64,000 nt of DNA from Apostichopus japonicus (GCF_037975245.1 NC_092582.1:26078077-26142076), one strand, 5' to 3'. Positions 22,977 through 35,315 are shown, numbered from the stretch's first letter. The notes: generated by a model not told the origin, from the sequence alone. Translations and numbers: made by a program.

Positions 22977-23172
22977 ACTTAGGTTTACCGTAAGGGTTTG
23001 ACCAATTGGATTTTTCCTTGCCAAATGACCCAAAAAGTAGGTAGCAACTTATAACGACTGATATGCAGTCCTAGTACCATAAGGTATACTGATGTAAAAT
23101 TTCAAGTTGATCCAATCATTTCACCTCAGGTAAACCTAAGCACCAACTTGGAGAAGTAAACGTAAATACCAA
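22977..23172 (-). promoter_or_regulatory. AGGTTTACCT module, copy 2
   Basis: ACTTAGGTTTACC at 22977-22989 and its inverse, CAGGTAAACCTAAG, at 23127-23140, then (minus-strand order) attggtatttacgtttactt, then a (TA)n tract. This is the mirror image of the arrangement at 4064-4240, upstream of an outward-reading TATA box in both cases. Confidence 0.45.
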
Positions 23173-23180
23173 TCCAGTGC

Positions 23181-23192
23181 TATATATATATA

Positions 23193-23281
<89 letters not shown>

Positions 23282-23343
23282 TCATGTGTATATATATATA
23301 TATGTATGTATATATATGTATATATATATATATATGTATATAA
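23181..23343. repeat. (TA)n microsatellite with TG/TA interruptions
   Basis: About 160 bp of TA dinucleotides interrupted by tttata, acatgtata, tcatgtgta and tgtatgta. Open frames through it are artefacts. Confidence 0.97.
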
Positions 23344-24159
23344 TAAACCACCTTAACTCAATTGAACGAGTATTAGAATCGAGTTTGTTTATATCCATAT
23401 ATATAAACCACAAACAAGTTATTAGGGTTAACCTCACCAAGACACGAAGAACTGGACATTACTTTCAAAGCAGTATCTTACATATCAATTATTACCGTAA
23501 ATTTGTTATTGACCGTAAAATTGCTATAAAACTCAAATACTTGTCATCCATGTCCACTATTTATAATAACATTCAACTATTCCATTCTAAACATTTCCCT
23601 CTTTTACACATTATCTGAGCCCATTCTAAGTCACTTGATACTCGTGATTGTCAACTTGATCGGTTATCTGTGACATGATATACCCAATCAGACATGGGCG
23701 TACACAAGGGCCCCTTTGTTCCCCTGGAAAATCATGATACGCCCCTGCACCCAAACAGGCTGAATTCCGCTCGGAAAAAGAATCTTTTCGATAAAAAATG
23801 AATGCCAGAGAACATTTAATATCTGAAAAGTAAAAATATCTCAGCTCAAGTCTCATGATTCCCAGCAAGGCGTAGAATACAATCCAGAGTAATTTAATTC
23901 CTTCGTCTTTAAACTCACTACAAGCAGTGGAATAGCCATGTGGGTGGGAAAGAGGGTTGTTGGCAGGGGGATGTCCCCAAAAGCATTTTCGAGGGTGAAA
24001 CGGGTTGGCAAGAAAGAGTGACAAACCCAAAAATATAATGCTAATAAACTATATTTTTTATGAGAAATGAGTATCATTAAGGATCGATAGTTAAGAAAAA
24101 ATCTGAATGAGCCAATGAGAACACGCGTGGATAAATGATATGATAACGGAATTTACTTA
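23344..24159. other. Non-coding stretch
   Basis: No supported gene. At 23696-23757 a 60-bp segment begins gggcgtacacaagggcccc and ends gatacgcccctgcacc, resembling the termini of the MITEs nearby; it may be a solo remnant. Confidence 0.3.
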
Positions 24160-24312
24160 TGCTTTCATCTTTTCTAATAAAAACAAACGATCAAAACCTG
24201 CCTATTGTGGGATGTTTATTGGGGAACCACGTGACCTATTCCTCTTCATTGTGTCCTTATGCAGGGACTTCGGAAGAGGATTCAATCCAGAAGGTGGAGG
24301 GGGGGGGGGTGG
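24160..24312 (+). repeat. Dispersed repeat with cttttctaataaaa start and G tract, copy 2
   Basis: Related to 3300-3480 as described there; ends in a G tract at about 24298-24310. Two overlapping short open frames here are repeat-derived. Confidence 0.45.
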
Positions 24313-26747
24313 CAGAAATCGAATGCAGTGTGACATATCTTAAAATATCGCTAAGATTACAGCCAAGATTATAATAATATATCAATATCTCAGTCACTCG
24401 ATTCACTATGTTATAGCCATATGCATATTGGACGTTTGCAATAAGGGTAAGGGGGTAAACAAAGAAGTAGCAAATTAAGGAATATCTCAAAATGATACAG
24501 CTTCCGGGGTTTCACCCTCTGCACCCTACTAGGTATTTCACATTCATTTCAGCAAAATGGAAATTCTCTCTTAAATGTTTTTGTTGTTGCTGTAAAATGA
24601 CTATCGGGTAACAATAGATATCCCGAAAAGGGAAACTGTTGCAGCTCAGTGAAGTCCCAATGAGACCCTATAGTGCTTAGAATACATTCCGGAGAAATCT
24701 GATTCCTCTCTCTGACCTGTGTTTTGTTCTTCCTTTAAACTCGATATGAGCTTCGGCGTATCCAGAGAGCTGAATTTAGACATTTTAGGGGACGCAACCG
24801 GGGTTTGCAAAAACCGGCAAATGAAAATAAATATCCGTGATATATATGATACTGGATAGGCTACGTGTGTTGATAGTACGGCGTGATCTGCTTCTGATCA
24901 GATATTCCCTCATAGTAGCACACTATGCATAGCACGAGATTTTTCCCAACAAGTTACCTTTGGTTCAGTAATTGACTCTTCTAGACAAAGACACATGCGT
25001 CACGTTGTACCGGCTTGAGTCGCTGATGTAATAATTCAGCAATTATGTCGGACATAATTCAGCAATTATTTCCCATGCGGCCTACCATATTCGTATGCCT
25101 GCCTATATACGTTCTATTATGTATTGTAAATGTGCTTCATCGTAAATATATACAGTACCGTGGCTACCGGGAGAATGGGAACACGTGCCTTCTCCCCTAT
25201 CCCTTCACTCCCCTCCCTTCCCCGACCCTAAATGTTGTTGCAGATTGCATGCCTCTTATAACACACGCAACGAAAATCGTATACAGAGGAGTCGATATAA
25301 TAAGTAAGTAAGTAAGTATAAGTAAGTAAAACTTGATTTCATCCCAAAAGGGAAAATACAAGCTCGCATATGTACATATAAGACAAATACAAGATGATAA
25401 AGAGTAAAAAGACATAAGAATGGCAAACATGAGAGTAACAGAGAATTAAAGTATAAAAGTTTAAAGGCGTGATGATAAAACAAATGTAACACCCGAAAAG
25501 ATGGCAAGAACGGGAAGATAAAGCAGGCAACTAACGATTGAAACGAAAATTAAAGAGCTTAATGCACTGAGGGATAAAGGAAATGATAACATCATTTTGC
25601 ATTTAAGCTCTTTTACCGAAACACCTGACGAGAGGAGAGAGGAGGTCAGGGAGATAGTCTGGGATATGGGATATGTGACCAGTGCGAATAGGATCCCGGT
25701 TATATAATCGTCCCAGGACCCGACCTGGCGTTCGACTCTCCTACAGTGGAGTGCGCAAGGAGGTGGGCGAGCATGTAGGTCATGGCCCCATCTCGGATCG
25801 TCAGTCGGGGCGAAATGGTGTGGGGGAGTGCATGTGGGTCATGGTCACATCTCTGATCGTCAGTCGTTGGGAAATGTTTCAGTCGGTGGATTGTTGCAAT
25901 CATCCTGGTGAGGATTGGACCCTTAATATGGTTGTATCATCACCCTTACTATTATGTAATCAATTATTAGTAAACATTGCGTTGAGTGTTACTTATATGG
26001 ACCTGCTTTATAGTCTTAATATGCACAGTGCACAATTTTATGTCTAAATTTATATTTTATCTTTCCGGGCAGGATCTCCAGACTCCCTTTTCATATAGCA
26101 GCCGGTTTCAATAATCCAGCTCAGTCCCCCTACTCTATAAAGTCCTTCATACACCTCTGGACCTATAACAAAAGTTCAGGCTCCAATACATTAAACAAGT
26201 GGGGGTAATTGGTACCTAGCCCCCCCCCCCCCTCCCTCCCCACACACCTTTGATACCATGTGCACGCCATTGCGCTACTGCACCATATTGTCGCCTAACT
26301 GAAGCATATAAAGTTCTTTAAATGAAAAAAATATATGATATCTTCAGTTTTCTAACATCAATAATTTGAAAACATCTAACCCGTTTATATATAAGAGGCA
26401 TTGTGGATGACTATAACTTGTTCTTCCGTTCATTGAAATCCTGTCTTACTGAATTAATCAACAACGGAGAACTGACCGGGACGATCAATTTAGACAGGAA
26501 AAATATGATTTGTTTCTAGAACTGGACTCGAAACACGGACCCTTACAATCCTAATATACTTGTTAGAATCCCGCTCTATAGCTCATTATATCGACCTACA
26601 CTCTTTTGTCAAATTGTGTATAATTTCTTTACGTGTTTTCATATTTGTTTAATAAACAGTGGTTTTACGTTGTTTTCATTTTCGTAAACCAATCAGTAGA
26701 TTTCTTGTCAAGACATATTCAGAGTTGGCCATCGCCGCTTGTAGTCA
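24313..26747. other. Intergenic stretch with small duplications
   Basis: No supported gene. It contains a (TAAG)n run at about 25301-25328, a tandem duplication of about 60 bp at 25756-25877 (gcatgt(a/g)ggtcatgg and gatcgtcagtcg in each unit), and a C tract at about 26219-26232. Confidence 0.4.
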
Positions 26748-27087
26748 CAGTTTGTGTACTTATCACGCATATTACGCACAAAGGACAAAATACATCGGAA
26801 ACTTACAATGGTTTCTTATTAATGGGCGTAACTGAGAGCAATGCATATTCGTACAGTAGGAACCTTTGAACGTCTGATATGACAGAATAAACACAACAGT
26901 GCATAAATATGTGTAGTTTCATCTACACAGTTTGTGTACTTAGACAAGACAAAATACTTCGGAAACTTACAATGGTTGCATATTAATAGACGTAGTAATG
27001 CATATACGTACAGTAGGTACCTTTGAACGTCTGATATGACAGAATAAACACAGCTAGGCATAAATATCAGATATGAATTGTTTATCA
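26748..27087 (+). repeat. Tandem duplication (about 180 + 160 bp)
   Basis: Units 26748-26925 and 26927-27087 share cagtttgtgtactta, ggaaacttacaatggtt, gtacagtagg(a/t)acctttgaa and cgtctgatatgacagaataa in order. No coding potential. Confidence 0.9.
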
Positions 27088-29180
27088 AATAAAGTCTTTG
27101 ATTGTGTAAACTATAAAACATGAACTTTGAAACCAGTAACAACTATAGACTGATTCTATACCTATTTAGCTTCCAGGGTCGTATGTTAGAACGTCACATG
27201 ACCTACACGATGCCATCCTGTCAATTGGATGTTCTTCATTCCTGTTTCCGTTTGTTCTTTTGTCGTGATTTTCATCAGATATTTAAGTATTAAAGGATTC
27301 TAGACTTAAATTCTACTCTGGATGATTAACCACAGGCGATGATCGTACTGGTAAGTAACGCACAGGAGACATTAATGGTGTGAAGCTATATATGTACTGA
27401 TATAACAAACACGTCATAAATAACACAGGCTATGTTAAATTCATGACAACAGATTTACTATATAAACATGGCGTCTTCAAGGCAATTTCAAGTTATAAGA
27501 ATTATAATCCATGTCTGTATGATCATATTTCAATGTCGATTTAAATATTTCATTAATTTAAAGGGAATAATCTTAAGCTGATGTTAGTCAAACTCTTATT
27601 ATGTAAATCGTGGTTTATTAAAAGTTCATTCATGCAGCTACAACATATCTCTTCCAATCAGAACATGTGCTATCCTTTCACTTAATTGCTGTCAGACCAG
27701 ATCATAAATATACTTACAGTGAGTCTGTTCGAAACAGACATTTAGAATTGTATACTTACATAGCAAATCAATCGCGCCTTTCGGCTTATTTCCAACTTAA
27801 ATGAATGAATCGGGATGAAAATCAGTTAATAGATTCCTCAAGGTATATGCTTATTTTCAGCTTGCATTATATACATGAGAGAGATGCATTTGTCTTACTT
27901 TCTATCCGTATGGAACATGGAGTAAATTACGTGTGAATTACATGGACCAGTGGATCAGTTTTACTAAGATAAATTTATAATGGGAAGTTAGAACATGGTA
28001 TAAGTTAGGCCTTTATGTGGGAAGTAAAGAGAACATTGAATAAGTTAAAATAGGCTTACCCGGTGAGGATGTGTTTTTGTCAGTAAAACCACGGTGAAAT
28101 AATACAGTATTATTAAACTCTACAAACTTCCTGATAATTAGGAAGAATATTAATATTAAATCAATAGTATAATCAGATTAAGTTTATGAAGTTAACTGAT
28201 TTGTATGTTAGCAATCACGTGACTGATATATTTTGCTTTATCAGGGTGACCAGAACGATGAATCGTAATTGTTATTTTTTCTGAAATTATTAGAAAAATA
28301 TAAATCATGTGAGATTCAAACTAATATAGCTTAAGAAGGAACCGTAACAATTATTTTCCTCTGCCCGAGATTAAGTCGTATTGCTAAAATCAGCAGTTTT
28401 AACTTATGCTTTCAATTTTACCCTGGTAGGGTAATATAATATACACAAGTATGTGTATTGATAACAGCGGGTCATCCCTGTTTAATTTCATCAAGTAAAG
28501 GTTACTAAGAGAATATTTAATCAGTTTGATTTGATCCTCAACGTTAATATTGCGTCAAGTGCGGCACTTTGTATTGCTGCATAACACACATTAAAGATCA
28601 AATTGGAAAATGTTTAAGAAAGGAAAACAGATTTGTACCTCACTTTTTGCAATGAACCTTGACTACAGTTTTATCTGAGGTCACTGTCGATTAGTATCGA
28701 TAGAATCATAAAAATCAACTCAAACAGCTTCTGCAAATGAATAACCGTTGTATCTACAATTAAGAGAGCCTCGCAATAAATGTGAAGCCCGCAATCTAAA
28801 ATGATGAGCTGTAGGTGACATTCGTAAAGGAAATCGTGAATATTGATAACAAAACAGAAAGTTGAATATTTCAGGGTGGGTTGATATTTTATTACTTCAA
28901 AGGTCGATGTTTTGTGTAAACAATAAACAGAAAATAAGAGATAAGGAGAGATTCACTTTGGTTTTAATCTTTGTCGAGCCAGAGACCTGTTGGTAAAGTG
29001 ACTGGTTCTGTTGACTTATAGAATTATACATTGATTCATGATAATTTTGTTAAGTTAGTTTTATCCATGCATACTGTATCTATATAGTCAACAGATTATC
29101 GCTTTGAGAGATAATCATGGATAATATCACTCAAAGGAAAAGAAAAGTGAAGACCCAAGTTTATCCCCCGAAAGTTGTTG
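27088..29180 (+). other. Upstream region of the NACHT gene
   Basis: AT-rich and without a clear exon. A consensus donor (GTACTG|GTAAGT, GT at 27351-27352) after ATGATCGTACTG could end a short first coding exon, but that exon would be phase 0 while the NACHT exon needs phase 1, so at least one more exon would be required. Confidence 0.25.
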
Positions 29181-29269
29181 TGACGTCATAATCGATGGAG
29201 CGCCTTACAGTGTCGATGGAGCGCCTTACAGTGCAAGGTTTGTTGTAGTTACATAGTTTTGTATATAAG
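29181..29269 (+). promoter_or_regulatory. Candidate promoter before the NACHT exon (CRE, 21-bp duplication, TATA)
   Basis: A perfect CRE, TGACGTCA, at 29181-29188. A perfect 21-bp tandem duplication beginning tcgatggagcgcc at 29192-29212 and 29213-29233. TATATAAG at 29262-29269. Transcription from here would start about 29295, some 640 bp before the NACHT exon. The matching first-exon donor was not identified. Confidence 0.35.
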
Positions 29270-29939
29270 TAACTGAGCATAAGAAGGCTGATGTTACATA
29301 TACATTGATAATGACTTAAGCCTCAGCATTGTAGTTAATCTTACAGTGAATGATCGAGAGTCAACATGATTTAATTATTTTTTTTATTGTTTTTAAATAA
29401 AAAGCCTGATTGGTGTTGTCAAACTGATTGATTGACTTCTGTGACATTGTGTGAAATTATAACACACTGTATTAAAATCACTTTACTTAGATGTAAATCT
29501 TTTGACTCCTAAACTGCTAGGCAGGACTGAGTTCAAATATAAAATGTTCAAGTTTGTTTCAAAGAAGGGGAATGAAACGGTAATCCACCTGTATCAGATC
29601 GAGAGCAAAGTAATTAAAATATTTATGTTATTATAACTTAATTCACAAAGGGCTTATTAAGTCAACATCTACTGAATTCGAAGGGAATTTTACTAGTTGA
29701 AATCGACATCTACCTTATTACTTTGACCTAACTGATTATAATTGTTATATGTAGATATGAACGCAAATAAGGTGATATAAATTATCATATTACTCCGATT
29801 TAACTGGTATAATATGTCGTTCACATTGACATCAAACAGCTTGCCCACCGTAATCGTTTACAGTTCATAGGCACTGACACGCCCCAATTTTATTGACCAC
29901 AACATAATGCTTACAAATCAACTTTTGTTCTCTTTTTAG

Positions 29940-31456
29940 ACAAAAAGGACATTCTAATCAGTTCTCTGAAGAGCAGGTATAAACTACAATATGACGCAAT
30001 CCAGCCCATACCGTACATCAAGGACAGACTATATTGTGTAGACAAGGTATTTGTTGAGGGCGGTACAGAGATCCATATTGTTAAAGGAGCGACGAAGGAG
30101 AAAGGACAATGGGTACGTGTGGACTCGTACAAAGATATCTTCACAGACCCTCGAATGAAAGCCAAACGGCGCATCATAGAAGCAGAAGCCGGGTATGGTA
30201 AGTCAACAGTGACCCTACAGCTCGCCTATGATTGGTGCAATGGTGTCAAGGATTCACCTTTTAAAGACGTAGATATTCTAATTCTGCTCCGGTTGAGGCA
30301 GCTGAACAGCAAGATATCTATCTATCAAGCAATTAAGCTGTTCTTAACACCAAACGATCCGCGAATCAAATCTTCTGATATTAAATATATCATTGAAAGC
30401 TGTTCTTCTGTTAAGGTACTCCTGGACGGGTATGATGAGTTTCCTGATAGGGACGGGGCCACCGGAAGTGACGTAGGACGTATCATTACGATGAATCTGT
30501 TAAGGAATATTGATGTTACCCTGACAACCAGATATCTTCCGAAGGACTATGACAAAGCAAACACAAAATATGTTAGGTTAGTTGGCTTTGACGAAAAAGC
30601 ACGCGACCAGTACATTCGCAAGGCTGTTACTGGGAAAGACGAAGAAAGCGTTGCTAAAATTAAGCGCGCTTTGAAAGCAAACCCGATCCTGGATGATATA
30701 TGTCAAGTTCCTCTCATCTTTGTAATGTTTTCTCACATGACCCACGAAAAGACATCTTTTCAGAAATTTAAGTCAGCTACCGGTTTCTTTCGCTACATGA
30801 TTAAATGTTTCCATAGTCACATGAGAAACAAATCACTGGACAAACACGCAAAGGAACACATGATCGAACATGAAAGTGAACACGATGAACTGAGTAAAGT
30901 AGCATTTGAAGGTCTCTGCGGTGAAAACAAACAGTTATCATGGCGTAAGGATGGACTCTGTACACGACTAGGTCAAGGGTTTTGTCAACATTATATTGCA
31001 GTTGGTATCTTGGTAGAGGAAGAAGTGTCTAATGTGACAAACGAACAGACTTCTGCTACAGACATACAGACAAGGACTGACGTAAGGTTCTACCATCAAC
31101 TATTCTGTGAATGGTTTGCGTCTTTTAGACTGGTAGAAGTTGTAGCTGCTACAAGAGGTGCATCTGAGCTGGAGAATGTTCTTGATAAAGTGAATCCATT
31201 TAATCTTCAGTACCTCTATCGATTCACCTGTGGGATTAGCTCAGCAGCTGGGAAGATAATAATAGAATACTTGAAGAGCAGGAAAGACGGTGATAAGTTT
31301 GCCATCCTCTGCATCCTGGAGCAAACTGGTGAGGAAGATGGAATCAAGGACACCGTCAGGAATCTGTGTTCAAAGGAAGTTAAGATCAGGAACGAGGACA
31401 GCAAGCTTCTTCAGAGATCCACCTTCCAGCTGTTGGAGATTGCATCTAGATTTGAT
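29940..31456 (+). CDS. NACHT-domain exon of an NLR-type innate immune protein
   Basis: One 1517-bp exon (505 codons), entered through a strong acceptor (ttgttctcttttTAG, AG at 29938-29939; phase 1) and left through a consensus donor (TTTGAT|GTAAGT, GT at 31457-31458; phase 0). There is no in-frame ATG between the upstream in-frame stop (29894) and the NACHT domain, so the start codon lies in another exon. Residues 1-70 form the linker typical of NLRs (L-K-S-R-Y, I-P-Y-I-K-D). Walker A, AGYGKST, is at residues 83-89. Walker B with the NACHT acidic extension, LLDGYDE, is at 160-166. A sensor-like TLTTRY follows about 35 residues later. A late FYHQLFCEWFASF matches the H-x-x-F-x-E-[FW]-[FL]-A motif of the NLR winged-helix region. 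This is a nucleotide-binding signalling ATPase. Its N-terminal effector and C-terminal ligand-sensing repeats are not visible here. Confidence 0.93.
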
Positions 31457-32591
31457 GTAAGTATGTTGATCATATGAAAACAGTTTGATACGTTAGTTTC
31501 TGTCAACTATACCAAAACGACGTGATGCTGATCGATTAACTAAATATACAAAAAATCAATATCAACAACAACATAATTTAGAAAAAAAAATCCACTTCAT
31601 GAATGTTTACGTTAAGTTCAGTGACAGACAAATCTAAATAAATGTATATTACATTAAATTACTCTGTTCGCCAAGAGAAATTCACAAATTATCAATGTGT
31701 TGTTTTATTCAAAATAAATCTTGTCTCATCGATGACTATTTCGTTATGAGATATCATTCAAACCTATTGGAAGTATAAGCAAAGATAGTTTAAGAGTTAA
31801 ATCTACTAAAATAAATTTATCAGTTAATCTAGACAGACAGCGTTCCATCCGTTCGTTAATACGCGATTCAGATCTCTAAAATATGTAAAGAAAACCAATA
31901 TGTAAACTCCAAAGGGTCACCACGATAGTTATTGTATTAAACCCCACAACTTAGAGATTACTGATGGAATCTACACAGGCCCGTACAACAAATTGCTTTA
32001 TTCACTTCTCGACATCGCCTTCTACATAACGTGGAAATGAACTTAAGATTCAACACCGTACCATTCACGGGTACTTATGTGAAACCTGTAGTAGAGGCGC
32101 AAAGTATGGTTTAAACTTTAATTTTATTACAAAACTCAATCACGAAAACACAAAGTCAGTGACAGTGTAGATTGAATCCGCGATATATTCGAATTTTTGT
32201 ATGGATATGTTATAGTTGAAGGTGCAGGAAGTATATAGTTTTATATATTCGAAAATGTGTGTTTTCTTGACATTGGATGGTGCCTATCAACGTCTTGGAC
32301 ACTTCATGACGGTACTGCAGGCTAATGTATTCCTTATCAGTAAATATTATATTGAAGGGTAACTCTAGGCAGAATTTTTCGTATGGATATGTTTCAGTCC
32401 AAAAAGAAAATGAAAATTTAGGTGCCAGAAGTATACGAATAGCTCTTGAGTTTCTCAAGATATTCACCTTAAAACTATGTTAAACCACTGGAGTGCTCCT
32501 TTAAGTCTTCAGAGATGCCGAGTCACCCCTCTGAAACAGGCCTACATGTTAACATTAATTCATTGATTTATAAATTACATAAACTCATGAC
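31457..32591 (+). other. Intron after the NACHT exon
   Basis: AT-rich, no further exon recognised. 32200-32512 contains a segment with two diverged halves (ttgtatggatatgtt-ta / ttcgtatggatatgttt) ending in ggagtgctcctttaa, possibly a MITE remnant. Confidence 0.4.
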
Positions 32592-33776
32592 ATTTGTAAT
32601 ATAGTGTAAAAGTATCAATTATTGTAATCTAGGGTAGACAAATCCCTTATTGTAAGTTAGTGTAAACAAAATATCCCTTATTGTATCTAGGGTAAACATC
32701 ATATCCCCTATTGTAATATAGGGTACACATTATATCCCTTATTGTAATCTAGGGTAAAGATCATATCCCTTATTGTAATCTATGGAAAACATCATATCCC
32801 TTTTTTCCATTTATGGTGAACATATCCGTTATTGTAATCTAGTGTAGACATATCCCCTATTGCAATCTAGGGTAAACATCATATCCTTCATTGTAATCTA
32901 GGGTAGGCATATTGCTTTAATCTGATGTAGACATATCCCTAATTGTAATATAAGGTAAACGTCATCTCCGCTTCGTTATTTAGGGTATACTACATGTCCC
33001 TTTTGTAATCTAGGGTGAACATTATATCCATTATTTTAATCTGGAAAAGACATATCCATTGTTTTAATATGGGGTAAACATATCCCCTATTATAATCTGG
33101 GTTAGACATATCCCTAATTGAAATCTATGGTAAACATTATATCCCATATTGTTATCTAGGGTATGCATTATATCCCCTATTGTAATCTAGGGTAGACATA
33201 TTCCTTATTGTAATCTTGGGTTCACATATCCATTATTTTAATCTGGGATAGATATAGCCATTGTTTTGATCTGGGGTACACATATACCCTATTGTAATCT
33301 GGGGTAGACATATCCCCTATAATTATCTAGGTCTAGGGTATGCATCATATCCCCTATCGTAATCTAGGGTAGACATATCCTCTATTTAAATCTAGGGTGG
33401 ACATTATATCCATTGTTTTAATCTGGGGTAGACATATCCTTCATTTTAATCTGGGGTACACATATAACCTATTGTAATCTGGGGTAGACATATCCCCTAT
33501 TGTAATCTAGGGTAAACAATATCCCCTATAAATATCTAGGTCTAGGGTATGCATCATATTCCCTATTGTAATCTAGGGTAGACATACCCCATATTAAAAT
33601 CTAGGGTTGACATTATATCCATTGTTTTATTCTGGGGTAGACATATCCTTTAATTTAATCGGGGGTAGATATATCCCTTATTGTAATAGAGTGTAGACAT
33701 ATCCCTTATTGTAATCTAGTGTATATATATATATATACCTTTTTGTAATCTAGTGAGTGTAAACATATCCCTTATC
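32592..33776. repeat. Minisatellite, 28-33-bp units with higher-order structure
   Basis: About 40 units with the consensus attgtaatctagggtagaca followed by tatccctt. Units of about 28 bp alternate with units of about 33 bp that carry an extra (aaacatcatatccc) insertion. A block containing a(a/t)atctaggtctagggtatgc recurs at about 33325 and 33530, giving a higher-order period of about 205 bp. It lies inside, or just after, the NACHT gene. Confidence 0.95.
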
Positions 33777-34195
33777 CACATAAAGTGTTGATTTTTACAA
33801 TGATTTTTCAGTTGTATCTGAGGAACTAACAGTCTACATTGTACAGTCACTTTAATTCATGGAATTCACTTGTTTACTTTTACTCATTCTCAAAAAGTTA
33901 GAGTGTTATAAACATCCAACCTGCACTGCCAGTAGCGTGTTTTAATGTTCAACAACATTTCGATATTACATATCAAGTGCCTAAAATCATCCTTTAATTT
34001 AGCCTCTGGTTTTACGATAGTCTTATTACGTTTGCTTTTGATTTCTACCAGTTAACATGACAAACTTTAAAACTGGCCGCGAAACATTGAACTATGCATT
34101 TTGCATAAGGGGTTGCGAGGTATGAACTGGGCCACAGAACGGTGAAGTTTAGTTGATCATCAGAGGACCCCTGGGTGGGAACACAGGGGTACTAG
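33777..34195. other. Non-coding stretch
   Basis: No gene or repeat recognised between the minisatellite and the MITE nest. Confidence 0.4.
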
Positions 34196-34485
34196 CAGGG
34201 GCGGAACGGAAAAATTATTTGGGGGCTAATGTGTGGAGACAATCTAAGCGGAGCGCTACCATCAGTTGGCGCGGAGCGTACAAGAAATTTTGGGGTTTTT
34301 TCAAACCCCCAGATGGCCGGAAACGGCACTTCCCGAGTGTTTTATGCTGCGAATACCTAGCCCTAAAATATGGGTCTCAAACCTGCAATTTCTCAGATTG
34401 CACGTAAAAGTCTGTAAAAACATTGTAATTTGTATATTCGATGGTGTTTTAAGAGAGTAGCTATTACTCGTAGTGTACTCGCAAA

Positions 34486-34855
34486 CAGTGGCGTAGGAAG
34501 GTACTTTTGAGTTGGGGGAGCTGAAGACTGATGGCTGGCCTGGGGGAGGGGTCCAAGGGGAGGGGGTGTCCCCCTCCCCTTTGGATTTTTTTTGCATTTC
34601 CAGGTGGCCTCAGATGTAATTTGGTGCAATATAGCACACTTCAACACCCAATCCATTTTGTAAATAATTTTGCATTATCACCTGGCCTTACAGATGCAAT
34701 TTGGTGCTCCAAATGAGATTTTTTTCTCATTTGGAAATGAAAAAGGGGTTTTCTGACTCGCGGAGCGGGGGGGGGGGGGCGGAATGATACTTCCGCCCCC
34801 CATATTTTTCACTGGGGGGCTGGCGCCCCCCAGCCCCCCGGTTCCTACGCCCTTG
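34486..34855 (+). mobile_element. hAT-type MITE, family C, copy C1, inserted in E1
   Basis: 370 bp with ends CAGTGGCGTAGGAA and TTCCTACGCCCTTG and a perfect 8-bp target duplication, ctcgcaaa (34478-34485 and 34856-34863). The uninterrupted target (gtgtactcgcaaagacg) is present inside E2 at about 36118-36140 in reverse, and at 61140-61157 in E3. It contains a ctcatttgg-aatgagaaa inverted block and G/C tracts near both ends. Non-coding. Confidence 0.95.
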
Positions 34856-34886
34856 CTCGCAAAGACGGTTTTGAGTGTAGTAAGGG

Positions 34887-35284
34887 CAGTGGCGGAGCTA
34901 GAGTTGTTGGTCAGGGGGTGGGGGCAAGAATGGTCTGTAGGGGCGCTCTCGACACTATCTAAGTGGAGCGCCACCACAGGTTGGCGCGGAGCGTCCAAAA
35001 AATTTTTGAGTAAAGTTACTCCCGAGATTGCAGGAAATGACACTTTCCGGGCTTTGCTAATTTGAAGATAAACGGAGAATAAATAGGGGTCGTCGCCATT
35101 TTGTCGGAAAATTACACCAACAGAATATGACAAATGTCAATAGGTATATGAGAGCGCAATAAAATAGTCACTAATCGCGAATAAGTAAAAAGTAGTGAAA
35201 AGCTGAAAAGGGCGTCAGTAGTCCATTTGAGTCCGTCAGGGGGACATCCGCCCCCTGACTGTATATATGAACGCTCCGCCACTA
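34887..35284 (+). mobile_element. hAT-type MITE, family A, copy A1, inside E1
   Basis: 398 bp with ends CAGTGGCGGAGC and GCTCCGCCACTA and a perfect 8-bp target duplication, agtaaggg (34879-34886 and 35285-35292). Shared subterminal block at about 34954-34998. The same insertion with the same duplication is in E2 (35691-36095), so A entered an ancestor of both. Confidence 0.95.
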
Positions 35285-35315
35285 AGTAAGGGGATGTTGG
35301 AGAACTGGCTGAAAT

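Noticed and set aside
4064..23343. A single 19-kb mobile element bounded by the two (TA)n/AGGTTTACCT modules
   Set aside because: No matching terminal repeats or target duplication beyond the module, and no transposition genes inside. The internal K copies are in direct, not mirrored, orientation.
23286..23618. 110-codon frame starting in the (TA)n tract
   Set aside because: Its start is microsatellite sequence and the remainder has no protein-like features.
30119..30121. Start of the NACHT protein at 30119
   Set aside because: The codon is GTG, and the frame is open and homologous upstream to a strong splice acceptor at 29938-29939, so this is mid-exon.
29911..31404. Minus-strand open frames opposite the NACHT exon (29911-30177 and 31216-31404)
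   Set aside because: Shadows of the NACHT coding sequence.
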